From an uncultured Christensenella sp. (lineage in GTDB: Bacteria > Bacillota > Clostridia > Christensenellales > UBA3700), in contig CAJTXS010000028.1 in assembly GCA_910583735.1 (NCBI GenBank), positions 1 to 19,385 on the forward strand: DNA of 19,385 bases. The letters run 5' to 3'. Both the position numbers and the translations under genes were made by a program. Positions 6,143 through 14,557 of this stretch are shown here, in pieces. Positions within the stretch are counted from its first letter, which is position 1, and every line of letters begins with the position of its first letter. The notes beneath the pieces were generated by a model. It did not search any database. It saw nothing but the letters and a program-made list of their open reading frames with translations, and was not told the DNA's origin.

Positions 6143-6921
6143 CGTTATTACCTCCTTTCCGTTTAATTACCGCGCCTTATACCGCGCGCCGCCTGCTATC
6201 CCGAATATCTCTCCCGCCCGCGAGCGTACTGCCTATGCCGTAATAGGCAATCCATGCCATTTCTCTGTTAATCCGCGACTGCGGCGGCAGTAGATTACGC
6301 CATATCAATGCCGCCGAATATCGATATATGCGGATATCTCTGCCCGACGACAAGGCTTACCCGACAATTTTAACGCTGCCAACCACTGTTAGGGCGCGTG
6401 TCAACGTACAGATTGCTGCGCTTTTATTCAACGATTCCGCTATGCTCGTCGAAACAGTCTTTTATTAACTCCTTAGCCTTATATTCGGCGTATGTAACGC
6501 TTCGGTCAATGAGCGCCTCGTACATTTGCGTGTTCACTCCATAAGAGCCTGCGCGCCGAATTTGATGTGGCAGCTTATTGTCTTATAGTTTTTATAATTT
6601 TTTGCGGTCGTTAATTGACCTTATGCCAAGCATTTGATAATTACTGTTATTAAAGAGAAGTAGGGGCATAGGCTTGGTTCGTTTGCCCCTCCTCGGGCAA
6701 GTCGTTCGGCTGACAGCGTTATGTAAAACTCTTAACGCCGTTCGGCTCCTTTTTTATTTACTGCTACTTTTTCAGCATCATTTTACTTCCAATCAACTAT
6801 ATCTTTGTCCTTCCGACCATTTACCGTCGGCGCTTTAGGAAAATTTATCGCAGTATGACATCCGACGCTTTTGTTATTGCTTTGCCGCGCGGCGAGCCCG
6901 CAACAGGTATCTTAAATACTG
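6143..6921. other. Break in the late operon with little coding
   Basis: Apart from a possible 33-codon frame (6424-6525) I see no gene. The segment holds small hairpins (GGGGCA...TGCCCC at about 6663-6689; AGCGTTA...TAACGC near 6715-6739). In a P22-like order, a receptor-binding tailspike gene could be expected in this neighbourhood, so it may mark a deletion. Confidence 0.4.
6424..6525 (-). pseudogene. Short ORF, possible remnant of a phage gene
   Basis: A 33-codon frame from ATG at 6525 reads MYEALIDRSVTYAEYKAKE and ends DEHSGIVE. The same frame is open upstream to 6582 (KLPHQIRRAGSYGVNTQ) with no ATG; only GTG at 6537 could start earlier. GGAG lies about 11 bases before the ATG. The residue mix looks protein-like, so it may be a real mini-gene or the surviving C-terminal end of a deleted gene. 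Confidence 0.35.
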
Positions 6922-7236
6922 TCAACGGTATGCGCCGCTCTTGCAGATAAGCAAGACAACTCCGCTGCCGCTCATTGCGAGTTTATGAGTGCCGCCGCGA
7001 GCTAAGGACAGGTCGATTACTCCCGCGCCGCCGCCCGTCTGTATTGCAGGCTCGTCGTCGATAGCCACCGTCAATACCTCGCCCACATATACGCACTTGG
7101 CTGCGCCTGCGGCGGCATAAAACGAGCGCGCGCCCGCCGAAGCGTCGAATGCAAGCGTCTGAGTATTGCTCGCGCTCATCTGTTCCACCCTCATAGCCGT
7201 GTCGCGCGATATCGCGCTAAGCGCGCTGTACTTCAT
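6922..7236 (-). CDS. Small Ala/Gly-rich phage protein
   Basis: This 104-aa protein is rich in Ala, Gly and Ser. It looks like a compact beta-rich domain (CVYVGEVLTVAIDD, HKLAMSGSGVVLLICKSG). No family is recognised. It starts inside the stop of the upstream gene (ATGA overlap), with GGAGG just before. The longer frame from 7254 would skip this site. It sits after the gp10-like tail gene, so a tail-tip, fibre-attachment or decoration role is a guess from position. Confidence 0.6.
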   Translation of the reverse strand: MKYSALSAISRDTAMRVEQMSASNTQTLAFDASAGARSFYAAAGAAKCVYVGEVLTVAIDDEPAIQTGGGAGVIDLSLARGGTHKLAMSGSGVVLLICKSGAYR

Positions 7237-7571
7237 ACTCCGCCTCCCTCGCATGCGCCTAAATCTACGCCGAGCGCGGTTTGCTCCGAGTCTCTGCTCG
7301 AGGGAGTCTCGAATATTGCGCCGCGCTTATCTGAGACGCCTTTAGTCGATTGCATTGCTGCGCCTATCCCCTTAGATATATCCACGCTGCGCGCCGCCCC
7401 GAGCGTGCCCGCGCCGCCCAAAGCAATCGCAAGTCTTGCCGCGGCTCCTAAAGCAAGCGTATAAACCGCGCCCGCGGCTGCGCCGCTGCCCGAATCAATC
7501 TCACTTAGTCGCTCACCGCAGTTCACGCCGATTGCGGCATTAACTCCGCCCGACTCTGCATTGCCAATCAT
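7233..7571 (-). CDS. Small Ala/Gly-rich phage protein with hydrophobic centre
   Basis: This 112-aa protein starts by ATGA overlap with the tail gene and ends by ATGA overlap with the next. Its middle (AVYTLALGAAARLAIALGGAG, about residues 35-55, shown in part) is long, Ala/Gly-rich and mildly hydrophobic. SGGVNAAIGVN near the start and ALGVDLGACEGGGV at the end look like degenerate copies of one motif. No family is recognised. The conserved overlaps support it as a real late gene, perhaps a tail component or membrane-active ejection factor. Confidence 0.6.
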   Translation of the reverse strand: MIGNAESGGVNAAIGVNCGERLSEIDSGSGAAAGAVYTLALGAAARLAIALGGAGTLGAARSVDISKGIGAAMQSTKGVSDKRGAIFETPSSRDSEQTALGVDLGACEGGGV

Positions 7572-9037
7572 AGTCCGCCTCCGTAAATGTCCACCGTGAG
7601 ATAGGGCGAGGAGATCTCCGCGCGCTCGCTCTCCGACGAGATGACGAAGTCGAAATTCTTGCCCTTGATATTCAGCTTGACGCTGCACGCGCCGTCGGCA
7701 ATATCCACTTCGCTCCTCTCGCCCGTGTCGGAGATCACGGTGAGCTTATAGCCCGTAACGCTGTCACTGCTTACGCTCCTGATGACCTTGAGCGAGTCGG
7801 GCTCGCCCATATCCACGCGCTTTATCTTCCACACCCTGCGCCTGACTTTGCCGAGGTCCAATCCGCAGTCGTCTATCGCCAGCACCTGACCCAGTCCCTT
7901 TCGCAGCGCCATGACCTCGTTCTGCCCGGGATTGTCTATAGTGTAAAGGCTGTATACGGACATATCGCATATGTCGATATTGCCGCTGCGCGTATCGACG
8001 GCAATCAGCCTGTTGTTGTCGCCCGACATGGGCGAGTCCTCGCCGTCGCGGCAGTACATACTCACGTAATAGGTGTGCTTGCAGTAGGCGGCGGAGAAGT
8101 TCATCTCGCCGTCGTGCATGAGCGGGGCGAGCCTGTCGGTGAGCAGCGAAACGTCGTATCCGTCGAAGGAGTACACTCCGTCCTCCGCCATAAATATAAG
8201 CCTGTCGCCCGCCTCGACTATGCTGCGGGGATATATTCTGCCGCATGCGGCGTACACTCGGCGCACGGAAAATGAGCTCTGGTCGCCGTAAGCGCCCACC
8301 CTGTAGATGCCGTAGTCGCAGAATACATACAGATAGTCGGAGAAGCCGAACAGTCTGCGCACTATCCCCAGCGAGCCGTCGAAGCGCAAGTATCCGCCGG
8401 CGTCCAGAGATACGTCCCAATTATACGGGTCGAACGCGTCGCAAAACCATACCGCGCTGTCGTCGTCCTCTACGATAGCGAATACTCGCTCGGCATGCAC
8501 GCACATGTGCTTGATCTTGAGCGCGTTCTTGACCCAGTCGAAGCCGTCATAGCCGTCGAAGATGCGCACGCCCTCTTCCGAACCGCTGACGATATAGATG
8601 TGCTCGCCCTCTCGCGTGAGGTAGTTGACGCCCGTCTTGCGGTCGGGATTGGCGAGCTGAAAGCTATACCATGCGCTGAGTCTCTTGCTGAAGGGACAGT
8701 CCATCATCTTCTTCTCCGTAAAGATGAGTATGTCGAAGTAGTTGTCGTTGTCATAGCCGCAATTAAAGCCGGATAACATACACTCCTTCTCGTACTTGGG
8801 GTAGGTGAACTCGGGCACGAGAGTGCGCTCGGAGCCGTCCAGCGCGCGTATCTTAAGTCTGCTGACGCCTATGCCCGAGGTGAGACGTCCGTCCTTAAAG
8901 CCGAAGTTGACGCACTCGTCGGTATAGTCGCACGGCAGCGTAGAGGTAACGCCTCTGCTGTTGTACCCCTTAAAGCCCGACAGCTTGTACCTGCGCCGCG
9001 TCGGCTTGCCGAGCCGAGTCTTCTTATTGTAATACAT
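7568..9037 (-). CDS. Tail protein, P22 gp10-like (stabilisation/tail tube) candidate
   Basis: This 489-aa protein is rich in aromatic and acidic residues. Repeated beta-strand and turn segments suggest a propeller-like fold: HIYIVSGSEEGVRIFDGYD, YLYVFCDYGIYRVG, RLIFMAEDGVYSFDGYD and YYVSMYCRDGED. AVWFCDAFDPYNWD in the middle is of the type I recall in podoviral gp10-like stabilisation proteins, which close the portal vertex and link to the tail. A basic, aromatic N-terminus (MYYNKKTRLGKPTRRRYK) precedes it. AGGAGA lies seven bases before the ATG. The preceding gene ends 548 bp upstream, the largest break among the head-tail genes. The family call rests on sequence character and position, not on a search. 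Confidence 0.6.
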   Translation of the reverse strand: MYYNKKTRLGKPTRRRYKLSGFKGYNSRGVTSTLPCDYTDECVNFGFKDGRLTSGIGVSRLKIRALDGSERTLVPEFTYPKYEKECMLSGFNCGYDNDNYFDILIFTEKKMMDCPFSKRLSAWYSFQLANPDRKTGVNYLTREGEHIYIVSGSEEGVRIFDGYDGFDWVKNALKIKHMCVHAERVFAIVEDDDSAVWFCDAFDPYNWDVSLDAGGYLRFDGSLGIVRRLFGFSDYLYVFCDYGIYRVGAYGDQSSFSVRRVYAACGRIYPRSIVEAGDRLIFMAEDGVYSFDGYDVSLLTDRLAPLMHDGEMNFSAAYCKHTYYVSMYCRDGEDSPMSGDNNRLIAVDTRSGNIDICDMSVYSLYTIDNPGQNEVMALRKGLGQVLAIDDCGLDLGKVRRRVWKIKRVDMGEPDSLKVIRSVSSDSVTGYKLTVISDTGERSEVDIADGACSVKLNIKGKNFDFVISSESERAEISSPYLTVDIYGGGL

Positions 9038-9585
9038 ATATTAATCTCCTTATATCCGCCGCGCCAAAGCGGCTGCCTGTCAATCTATCCGCTCCAAGGG
9101 CGCAATGCCTGTGTCTCCCGCAGATATGCACGGCGAGCTAACTAACCGTATACGGACTTAGCGCGCCGCCTTACTCGGCTTAGAGAGCCGAGACGCAAGC
9201 GGTATGGTCTTATAAGCAGATGCTGATTGCTGTATCCGTACATCTAAAATATTAAGAATGCAATGCCGTATTATCATCGTCTGCAAAGTCGAATAAACTA
9301 ACGCGTAAGCCATGATATAAAACGGCATACCGCTGACTTACGGCAAAGCCGAGACAGCAAAGTATCGACAGCGTATCTTGCGCCTATCTGTCATATCTGT
9401 GTCTATACGTCTGAAAGTTAAAATGCGTAATTCACTGCATAGGCGGTATCGAATAATCGGACGCACAACTAATAAGCGCAGTATACCGCCGCCTTGCTTA
9501 GCTAAGCGAAAGCCGAGACAGCAAAGTATCGACAGCGTATCTTGCGCGCATATATCGACATCCGTCTTGCGTCGATACGCCTTGA
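9038..9585. other. 548-bp non-coding break with duplicated sequence
   Basis: It lies between two structural genes that would normally be adjacent. It contains a 39-bp exact direct repeat (9345-9383 and 9509-9547), partial similarity around the copies, and a CTCGGCT/AGCCGAG hairpin (9173-9191). The frame at 9338-9595 (minus) would need a TTG start inside the upstream gene and is not supported. Confidence 0.55.
9345..9547. repeat. 39-bp exact direct repeat, period 164
   Basis: 9345-9383 equals 9509-9547, beginning AAAGCCGAGACAGCAAAG and ending TATCTTGCGC. Weaker similarity extends on both sides (CATACCGC / TATACCGC upstream), suggesting an older tandem duplication of about 164 bp. Confidence 0.7.
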
Positions 9586-10128
9586 CTATCTCCAAACGCG
9601 CTTCTTGATAATTACGCGCTTAGCGGGTCGCTCGAACTCCTTCATGTAGTCGTTGAACTTATCCTCAAACGCGACGCGCTGCTCGAACTCGCCTCTCACC
9701 AGCGCGTACTCGGCGCACGCGGCGTACGCCACCGCGATGCGGGGCAGCCCCGTAGCAACGGGCGCTCTGTCGCTCAGCTTACCTATCCTGCGCGGCAGAT
9801 AGCGATAGTACACCTGCGCCTTGTCTGCATTAGCCTTGATGCCCGACACGTCCTTGACAAAGTCTATGCTCTCGCCGTCTACGACCACCGACATCACCTT
9901 GTATACCGTCTCTCTTAAGTCGGAGTACGGAGCAGCTCCGCCCCTGAACGAGACAGTCTCGCAGGCGATAAGCGGCGCGCAAGAGGACGCTATCTCCTCT
10001 AAGGCGAAGTTGACGCAGTCCACTATCGTGCTAAGTCTCCTATCGCCCGCGACGGCATCGTCGGTAAGCGTAATATCCCTTATATCCAGCAGCGCGAGCA
10101 CGTCTGTCATAATCTCTTTAAGCGTCAT
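9586..10128 (-). CDS. Head-completion/connector protein, gp4-like candidate
   Basis: This 180-aa protein has a mainly helical first half (TLKEIMTDVLALLDIRDI, IVDCVNFALEEIASS), then VYKVMSVVVDG, PRIAVAYAACAEYALVRGEFE and a basic C-terminus (KRVIIKKRVWR). Size, helical repeats and location after the capsid gene match the head-completion adaptors of podoviruses (P22 gp4-like), which bind under the portal ring. The start at 10128 has AGGAGGG eight bases upstream; the longer frame from 10209 has no such site. No enzyme motif is visible. Position gives most of the support. Confidence 0.55.
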   Translation of the reverse strand: MTLKEIMTDVLALLDIRDITLTDDAVAGDRRLSTIVDCVNFALEEIASSCAPLIACETVSFRGGAAPYSDLRETVYKVMSVVVDGESIDFVKDVSGIKANADKAQVYYRYLPRRIGKLSDRAPVATGLPRIAVAYAACAEYALVRGEFEQRVAFEDKFNDYMKEFERPAKRVIIKKRVWR

Positions 10129-10241
10129 ATAATCCCTCCTATATATAATGCCGACCGTCAAGGCTAAGCCCTGCGGGTATCGACTGCGCATTGAGCGCAG
10201 GCGGCGCAATCGCCGCCCCGCCTTATCATAAGTAAAAGACT

Positions 10242-10577
10242 TTAGCCGCGGGATAGCATGCGCTCCATCTCCCGCTCGGCATTACTCCTAACGCGGCTCA
10301 GCTTGGCGTCCTCGCGCGCGGCGTTGTCCCTCTCTATCTCCGCTATCAGACTGTCCGCACGCTCCACTCTCGTACGGCGCACGTAGCGAAGGCTCCTGCA
10401 ATCGAGCGTGCGATAGGGCAAGACGCATTGCAGGTAAGAGCCGAGCCCCTGCAAGGTATGCACCTCGTAGCGATGCCTTGCGAGGTTGTAATACAGGACG
10501 TAGCGCGGATCTATCTCGCTGAGCCTGCTCGCTATATCGAACGTATCCGATATAATGGGTCTGAGCGCGCCGTTCAT
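10242..10577 (-). CDS. Small conserved phage protein after the capsid gene
   Basis: This 111-aa protein starts one base into the capsid gene's stop codon (TGATG), so it is translationally coupled. The sequence has IDPRYVLYYNLARHRYEVH, a Leu/Tyr-rich central part (GLGSYLQCVLPYRTLD), then VRRTRVERADSLIAEIERDN and a charged helical tail. I recall similar small proteins downstream of capsid genes in Gram-positive phages but know no assigned function. A virion or assembly role is inferred from position. Confidence 0.6.
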   Translation of the reverse strand: MNGALRPIISDTFDIASRLSEIDPRYVLYYNLARHRYEVHTLQGLGSYLQCVLPYRTLDCRSLRYVRRTRVERADSLIAEIERDNAAREDAKLSRVRSNAEREMERMLSRG

Positions 10578-11752
10578 CAAGACCCCGAATTGATGCCCGT
10601 GAGCATGACCTGTCCCACGGGACGGTCGCAGATGAGCTCGGCGTACTTGACGAGCGTGGCGGTGTATCTGGAGTAGCCTGCCACCTGACGCAGCACCCTG
10701 CCGCTGTCGCCCTCTATCCAACGCCAGTCGCACAGCTGGTGCATCTTGAAGTCGGAAGTATTGAGCATATACATGTTGCCCTCTTTTACGAACTTGTCCG
10801 CGACTACGGGCACGCCGTTGTAGGACAGCGCCTTAAAGCCGTTATCGAGATTCATGTAATCGACGTTGGTGCGGTTGAGCGAGCAGTTGTCGATATAATG
10901 TCTGCGCACGTCGTAGGAGCACACTATCATGTCTATCGTTCCGCCGCACTTCTCTTCCGCATAGTCGATAGCCTGCTGCATCTTGGATTGAGTGATTGCG
11001 CCCACGTCCGAAAATACCTTGGAATTGAGCCAGCTATTGACGCTCTTGTCCAGACCGTACAACGTGGCTGTGGGGTCGAAGAGCGCCTTAAGTCCCGTAA
11101 TCTCCATGTTATAGCTCGTCTGCATGCACACGAAGTCGCCCTCGACATAGACGTTGCGCATGTTCTTCTCGAACGTGACTGTGTTATTCTCTCTGTCCAC
11201 GTCCACTATGCGGGCGCAGCCCATCGCCGAGTAGAGAGCGCCCGAGACGTTGTATATTGACACGCACATGCCGGGCAGGAAGTCGCGCACGTCGTCGAGC
11301 GCAACGGTGTTGTCGTTGTAAGTACCGGGCACCACATGCGCGAGTATGCCGCTGCCGTCGCCGTAGAGCATGCGTCCCAAGTTGTGCTTGGACGCCTTGA
11401 GCAGCCCTTCCATCTCCGCATTGAGCAGATTGACGAAAGCCGCCTCGTCGTGCATGGAAGCGCGTATCGCCTTGTCGGTGATATCGATGGTGCCGTAGAG
11501 ATTCTTAAGGTCGAGGGTGAATCTGCTGTACTTATTGCTCCCCGCCTTGGGAAGCGGCGAACTCTCCGCGCCCGCGCCCACGCCGCCGTTGATGCCGTAG
11601 GGCACCATCTTGACTATCTGCGAGCCCCACACGTCCGATGTGGTCTGCTCTATCTTGGCGAGCAAGGGATTGACGCCCAGATTGAGCTGATCGGATACTA
11701 CTCCGAGATATACCGTCTTAAGCGCGTTCTCCGCTGTCTGTAAACTAACCAT
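10577..11752 (-). CDS. Major capsid protein (HK97-fold candidate)
   Basis: This 391-aa protein lies between the probable scaffold and the head-completion genes, in the standard slot for the coat protein. The N-terminal region has QTAENALKTVYLGVV and PLLAKIEQTTSDVWG. A charged basic stretch with SRFTLDLKNLYGTIDITDKAI resembles the E-loop and spine-helix region of HK97-like coat proteins. AEMEGLLKASKHNLGRMLYG and a central domain with DMIVCSYDVRRHYID and NGVPVVADKFV follow; these are of the kind I associate with podovirus and related coats. The C-terminus holds RVLRQVAGYSRYTATLVKYAE. AGGAGG lies 11 bases upstream, a little distant. It overlaps the next gene by one base. The HK97 fold is an inference. 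Confidence 0.85.
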   Translation of the reverse strand: MVSLQTAENALKTVYLGVVSDQLNLGVNPLLAKIEQTTSDVWGSQIVKMVPYGINGGVGAGAESSPLPKAGSNKYSRFTLDLKNLYGTIDITDKAIRASMHDEAAFVNLLNAEMEGLLKASKHNLGRMLYGDGSGILAHVVPGTYNDNTVALDDVRDFLPGMCVSIYNVSGALYSAMGCARIVDVDRENNTVTFEKNMRNVYVEGDFVCMQTSYNMEITGLKALFDPTATLYGLDKSVNSWLNSKVFSDVGAITQSKMQQAIDYAEEKCGGTIDMIVCSYDVRRHYIDNCSLNRTNVDYMNLDNGFKALSYNGVPVVADKFVKEGNMYMLNTSDFKMHQLCDWRWIEGDSGRVLRQVAGYSRYTATLVKYAELICDRPVGQVMLTGINSGS

Positions 11753-11754
11753 AA

Positions 11755-12231
11755 TTATTTAATCCTCCTATCTTTGAGCATACGCTCGAATAATCTACCC
11801 GCCTCGCTCAGGCTGCCCGCTCTCACGGGCGGAGCTACGGCGATAAAGCCCTTATCTCCCATCACTTTAGGCGGACGGGCGGCGCGTACCTGCTTGAGAT
11901 ACGCGTCGATAATGGCCTCTCTTACCCCGCTGTCGGGAATAACGTACCTGTCCTTAAACTCGCTGTCCTGCATGAGCTGCTCGGGCGAGCGGTATATCCT
12001 GCCCAGCACCCTGCCCAAAGCGCACTCTAAGCAATAGGGCGACGAGCACAGCTCGCTGTCCGCCTTAAGCTCTGCCGCGATATCCTCTATCACTTCGAGC
12101 GCGGCGGGATAGCGGGCGATGAACTCCTCTACCGCAGAGCGCAGGATTTCCTCCGCGCTAAGCTCCCTGTCCGCGCTCGCTCTCTCTTGCGCCGCGGAAG
12201 CGTCTAAACCTTGTAAACCGTCGATATTCAT
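11755..12231 (-). CDS. Probable scaffolding protein
   Basis: This 158-aa, highly charged and largely helical protein lies directly between portal and capsid genes, the usual place for a scaffold. That protein guides procapsid assembly and then leaves. It has an acidic N-terminal half (EEILRSAVEEFIARYPAALE, EDIAAELKADSE), a short Cys-bearing segment (CSSPYCLECALG) and a basic C-terminus (EAGRLFERMLKDRRIK). Basic C-terminal ends that bind coat are typical of P22-type scaffolds. The three cysteines are unusual. It starts immediately after the portal stop with AGGAGGAG upstream. No similarity search was possible. Confidence 0.5.
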   Translation of the reverse strand: MNIDGLQGLDASAAQERASADRELSAEEILRSAVEEFIARYPAALEVIEDIAAELKADSELCSSPYCLECALGRVLGRIYRSPEQLMQDSEFKDRYVIPDSGVREAIIDAYLKQVRAARPPKVMGDKGFIAVAPPVRAGSLSEAGRLFERMLKDRRIK

Positions 12232-14259
12232 TTACTCCTCCTTATTATCCGTAGAATTGTCCGTATACGGCGCTGTCGCCGCTTGGGCCTCGAAACTGCC
12301 GGCAGCCATATACGCCTTGTGCTCTCTTATGTGCTCGAGCAGCCGACTTGCGACCTTGTCGTCTCTGCCGCGTGTGAGCACGCCCTTGGTGTGCTCGGCG
12401 ATATGGATGGCGTGGTCGTCTATCTCGCTCACTCGAAGCTTGCTATCGCCTGCCGCCATGTTCTCCTTGATTGCGCTGTTGCGCTGACACTCGCTCATAT
12501 CCGCCGCGCTCTCCCACGCGCCCAAGCCGAGTATCTCGAGCACCTTGCTCTTGCTGCGCTCGTCCAGCTTGCCGCCTTCGCCCTGCAATACGCCCAGCTG
12601 CATGAGCTGTATGAGCATGTTGCGTCTGCCCGACAAGGTGTCGTTGAGCTCGTTGTCCGTCTCGAATACGAGGTCGTCGCTCTGCAAATCGCTTGCGGAA
12701 AAGCATGTGAGTTGCAGCTGTCCGTCCTCGCCCGCAAGACGCTTGAGCCGCTTATCCCCCGCGAACTGCTTGTACAGCCTCAGCATCTGCTCGCTTACGC
12801 GCTTAATGCAATCCCTTACGGAATTAGACGCGACGGCAAGTCTCGAGTCGTCCTGCTCGGTGAGCAGCGCAATAGCCTTGCCAGACATGGACGCGTAGGT
12901 CTGAGAGTACTTGCTGAGCTCGCTCACGCCGCTGATTGTGATGAACTCGGACAGCAGTCGCTCCTCTTCGTAACGGAACTCGGGAGGTATGCCGCCCGCG
13001 TCCATCATGCGCGGCGGAGCGCTGCCCTGCCTGTACACGAGCACCTTGCCGGGTGGCAGTCCGCCGTCCTCGAGCTCGTCTATATCGACGGAGCCGTCCT
13101 CTACGGCAAGCACGCCCGCAGCCAGTCTGTTCATGAACTCGTACTTGCGATTCTTGACCGCGTTGTAAGAGCGCTGAAGGGGTATCATGCGCTCCACTAT
13201 GCTCGTACCGAAGAAGCTGCCCGCCTTATTGAGGCATATCATACGGGCGAAGGGGAAGCCGCGCGCGTCGTCTCCGCCGTTGATATACGGCAACTCGCCG
13301 TCGTAGAGCAGACTGTCCCCGGCAACTACCGTGAACCTGCCCGTAGGATAGCGCGAGGACGGGAGCGTGTAGCGCTCGAGCACAAGACAGCAATCCTTCA
13401 TAGCAGTCGAGATTATGCCGTCGCCCTGACCGCCGCGCCCGTAACCCGTGGGCAGAGAAAAGACGTTGACGTCCTCGCCGTCCACCCTCACGCCCCAGTT
13501 GTCAAATATCTCGTCCACGTGATACGCCTTGGCGTGTATGAGCGAGCGGCACTCTTCCAGCCCGCCCGCGAGCAAGTTGTCGGGGAAGAGCTCGAAGGGC
13601 GGAACCACGCTGACCGACACGTCGCCCTCGCGCAGCCTGACGCCGTCCTGCTCGCCTATTATACTGCCCTTATTGATATCCCATACCGCCTTGAGGAAGC
13701 ACGTACCCGCGACCTCGCTCCAGCCCGTGGCGGTGTTGATAAGGGACGCAAGTCCCACTTCCTCGCTAAGCGCCTTGAGCACCTGCGAGGACAGGCGCGC
13801 CGTAGCGACGTCCGAGTTATCGCCGCTGAAAGGTCTGACCGCTATGCCCGTCTTGACGCGAGACAGCTTGGACAGACGCGTCTCTACGACGGACGCGATG
13901 TGATTGTATACCTCGCGCTGCTGCCAGTAGTACTGCTTGCCGTAATCCTCCACCTCGCCGAGAGGGGTAATCTCTGCGTACTGGTTGCCCGCGACAAAGT
14001 TCATATTGAGACGCCACTGCAACTCCAACGGCATGCGCCTGCTCCTGCGCTCCTCGTAGTCGCGCCTGACGTCGGCGACGAGCTCTGCCGCAGCCGCTTC
14101 CGTATCCGCGGATATGCAGTCCGCATTGTCTATACCCGTCCTCTCCTCCGACTTGTCCGCCTTGGCGGCGTCCGTCTTGACCTTGCCGAGCCTCTCGATA
14201 TATCCGCTGTCCGTCGCCTTATCCGCGTCCTTATTGCCATTATTCCTCTTATCAGACAT
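12232..14259 (-). CDS. Portal protein (P22-like, podovirus)
   Basis: This 675-aa protein forms the ring at the DNA-entry vertex that binds terminase and the tail. Its length fits podoviral portals. The first 65 residues are charged and probably disordered. The conserved body begins with LQWRLNMNFVAGNQYAEI (79-97), YYWQQREVYNHI (110-121) and NTATGWSEVAGTCFLKAVWD (about 175-194). Later come FGTSIVERMIPLQRSYNAVKNRKYEF, in part, and SGKAIALLTEQDDSRLA, the kind of segments I associate with portal wing and stem. The C-terminal part is helical and acidic. It starts within the end of the previous gene (8-bp overlap) and stops next to the scaffold start. The 702-codon opposite-strand frame at 12283-14391 is a shadow. 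Confidence 0.9.
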   Translation of the reverse strand: MSDKRNNGNKDADKATDSGYIERLGKVKTDAAKADKSEERTGIDNADCISADTEAAAAELVADVRRDYEERRSRRMPLELQWRLNMNFVAGNQYAEITPLGEVEDYGKQYYWQQREVYNHIASVVETRLSKLSRVKTGIAVRPFSGDNSDVATARLSSQVLKALSEEVGLASLINTATGWSEVAGTCFLKAVWDINKGSIIGEQDGVRLREGDVSVSVVPPFELFPDNLLAGGLEECRSLIHAKAYHVDEIFDNWGVRVDGEDVNVFSLPTGYGRGGQGDGIISTAMKDCCLVLERYTLPSSRYPTGRFTVVAGDSLLYDGELPYINGGDDARGFPFARMICLNKAGSFFGTSIVERMIPLQRSYNAVKNRKYEFMNRLAAGVLAVEDGSVDIDELEDGGLPPGKVLVYRQGSAPPRMMDAGGIPPEFRYEEERLLSEFITISGVSELSKYSQTYASMSGKAIALLTEQDDSRLAVASNSVRDCIKRVSEQMLRLYKQFAGDKRLKRLAGEDGQLQLTCFSASDLQSDDLVFETDNELNDTLSGRRNMLIQLMQLGVLQGEGGKLDERSKSKVLEILGLGAWESAADMSECQRNSAIKENMAAGDSKLRVSEIDDHAIHIAEHTKGVLTRGRDDKVASRLLEHIREHKAYMAAGSFEAQAATAPYTDNSTDNKEE

Positions 14260-14557
14260 TGCGCTCGCTCTCCTTATTGCCGTCTATGTCGCCTGCCCGC
14301 GCTCCGCCGTTGCCTGTCTGCGCCGCGTCGTCGCCCGACTGTCTTGCTGCGTTGTCCTTCCTGCACTCGGCGCCGATGGCGCGGTCTATGATGCCCAGCT
14401 CCTCGCCGAGGGCGATAAACATATCTTCCGCGCACTTAGCGCACATATTGAAGCGCTTATCCTTGCCCGTATTGTCGAACTCGGCGGCAAGCACCGCCCT
14501 CTCGGAGCACAGTCCGCAGTCGCACCTCACGGGCAAATTGACCTTAACAATCTTCAT
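14252..14557 (-). CDS. Small Cys-rich (zinc-finger-like) phage protein
   Basis: This 101-aa protein begins MKIVKVNLPVRCDCGLCSE and later has NMCAKCAEDM, that is, C-x-C-x2-C and C-x2-C pairs about 30 residues apart, suggesting one zinc site. The C-terminal half (after about residue 55) is charged and low in complexity. AGGAGG lies seven bases before the ATG; the longer frame from 14632 ignores it. It overlaps the TerS-like gene by 14 bases and the portal by 8. No family is recognised. Between terminase and portal it could help DNA packaging, but that is inference. Confidence 0.6.
   Translation of the reverse strand: MKIVKVNLPVRCDCGLCSERAVLAAEFDNTGKDKRFNMCAKCAEDMFIALGEELGIIDRAIGAECRKDNAARQSGDDAAQTGNGGARAGDIDGNKESERNV

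Noticed and set aside
9338..9595. 85-aa minus-strand frame in the operon gap
   Set aside because: It needs a TTG start inside the upstream gene, has no ribosome binding site and runs through the 39-bp repeats.
12283..14391. 702-codon plus-strand open frame opposite the portal gene
   Set aside because: It mirrors a well-supported portal gene, lacks protein-like motifs and has no ribosome binding site; it arises from codon bias of the true gene.
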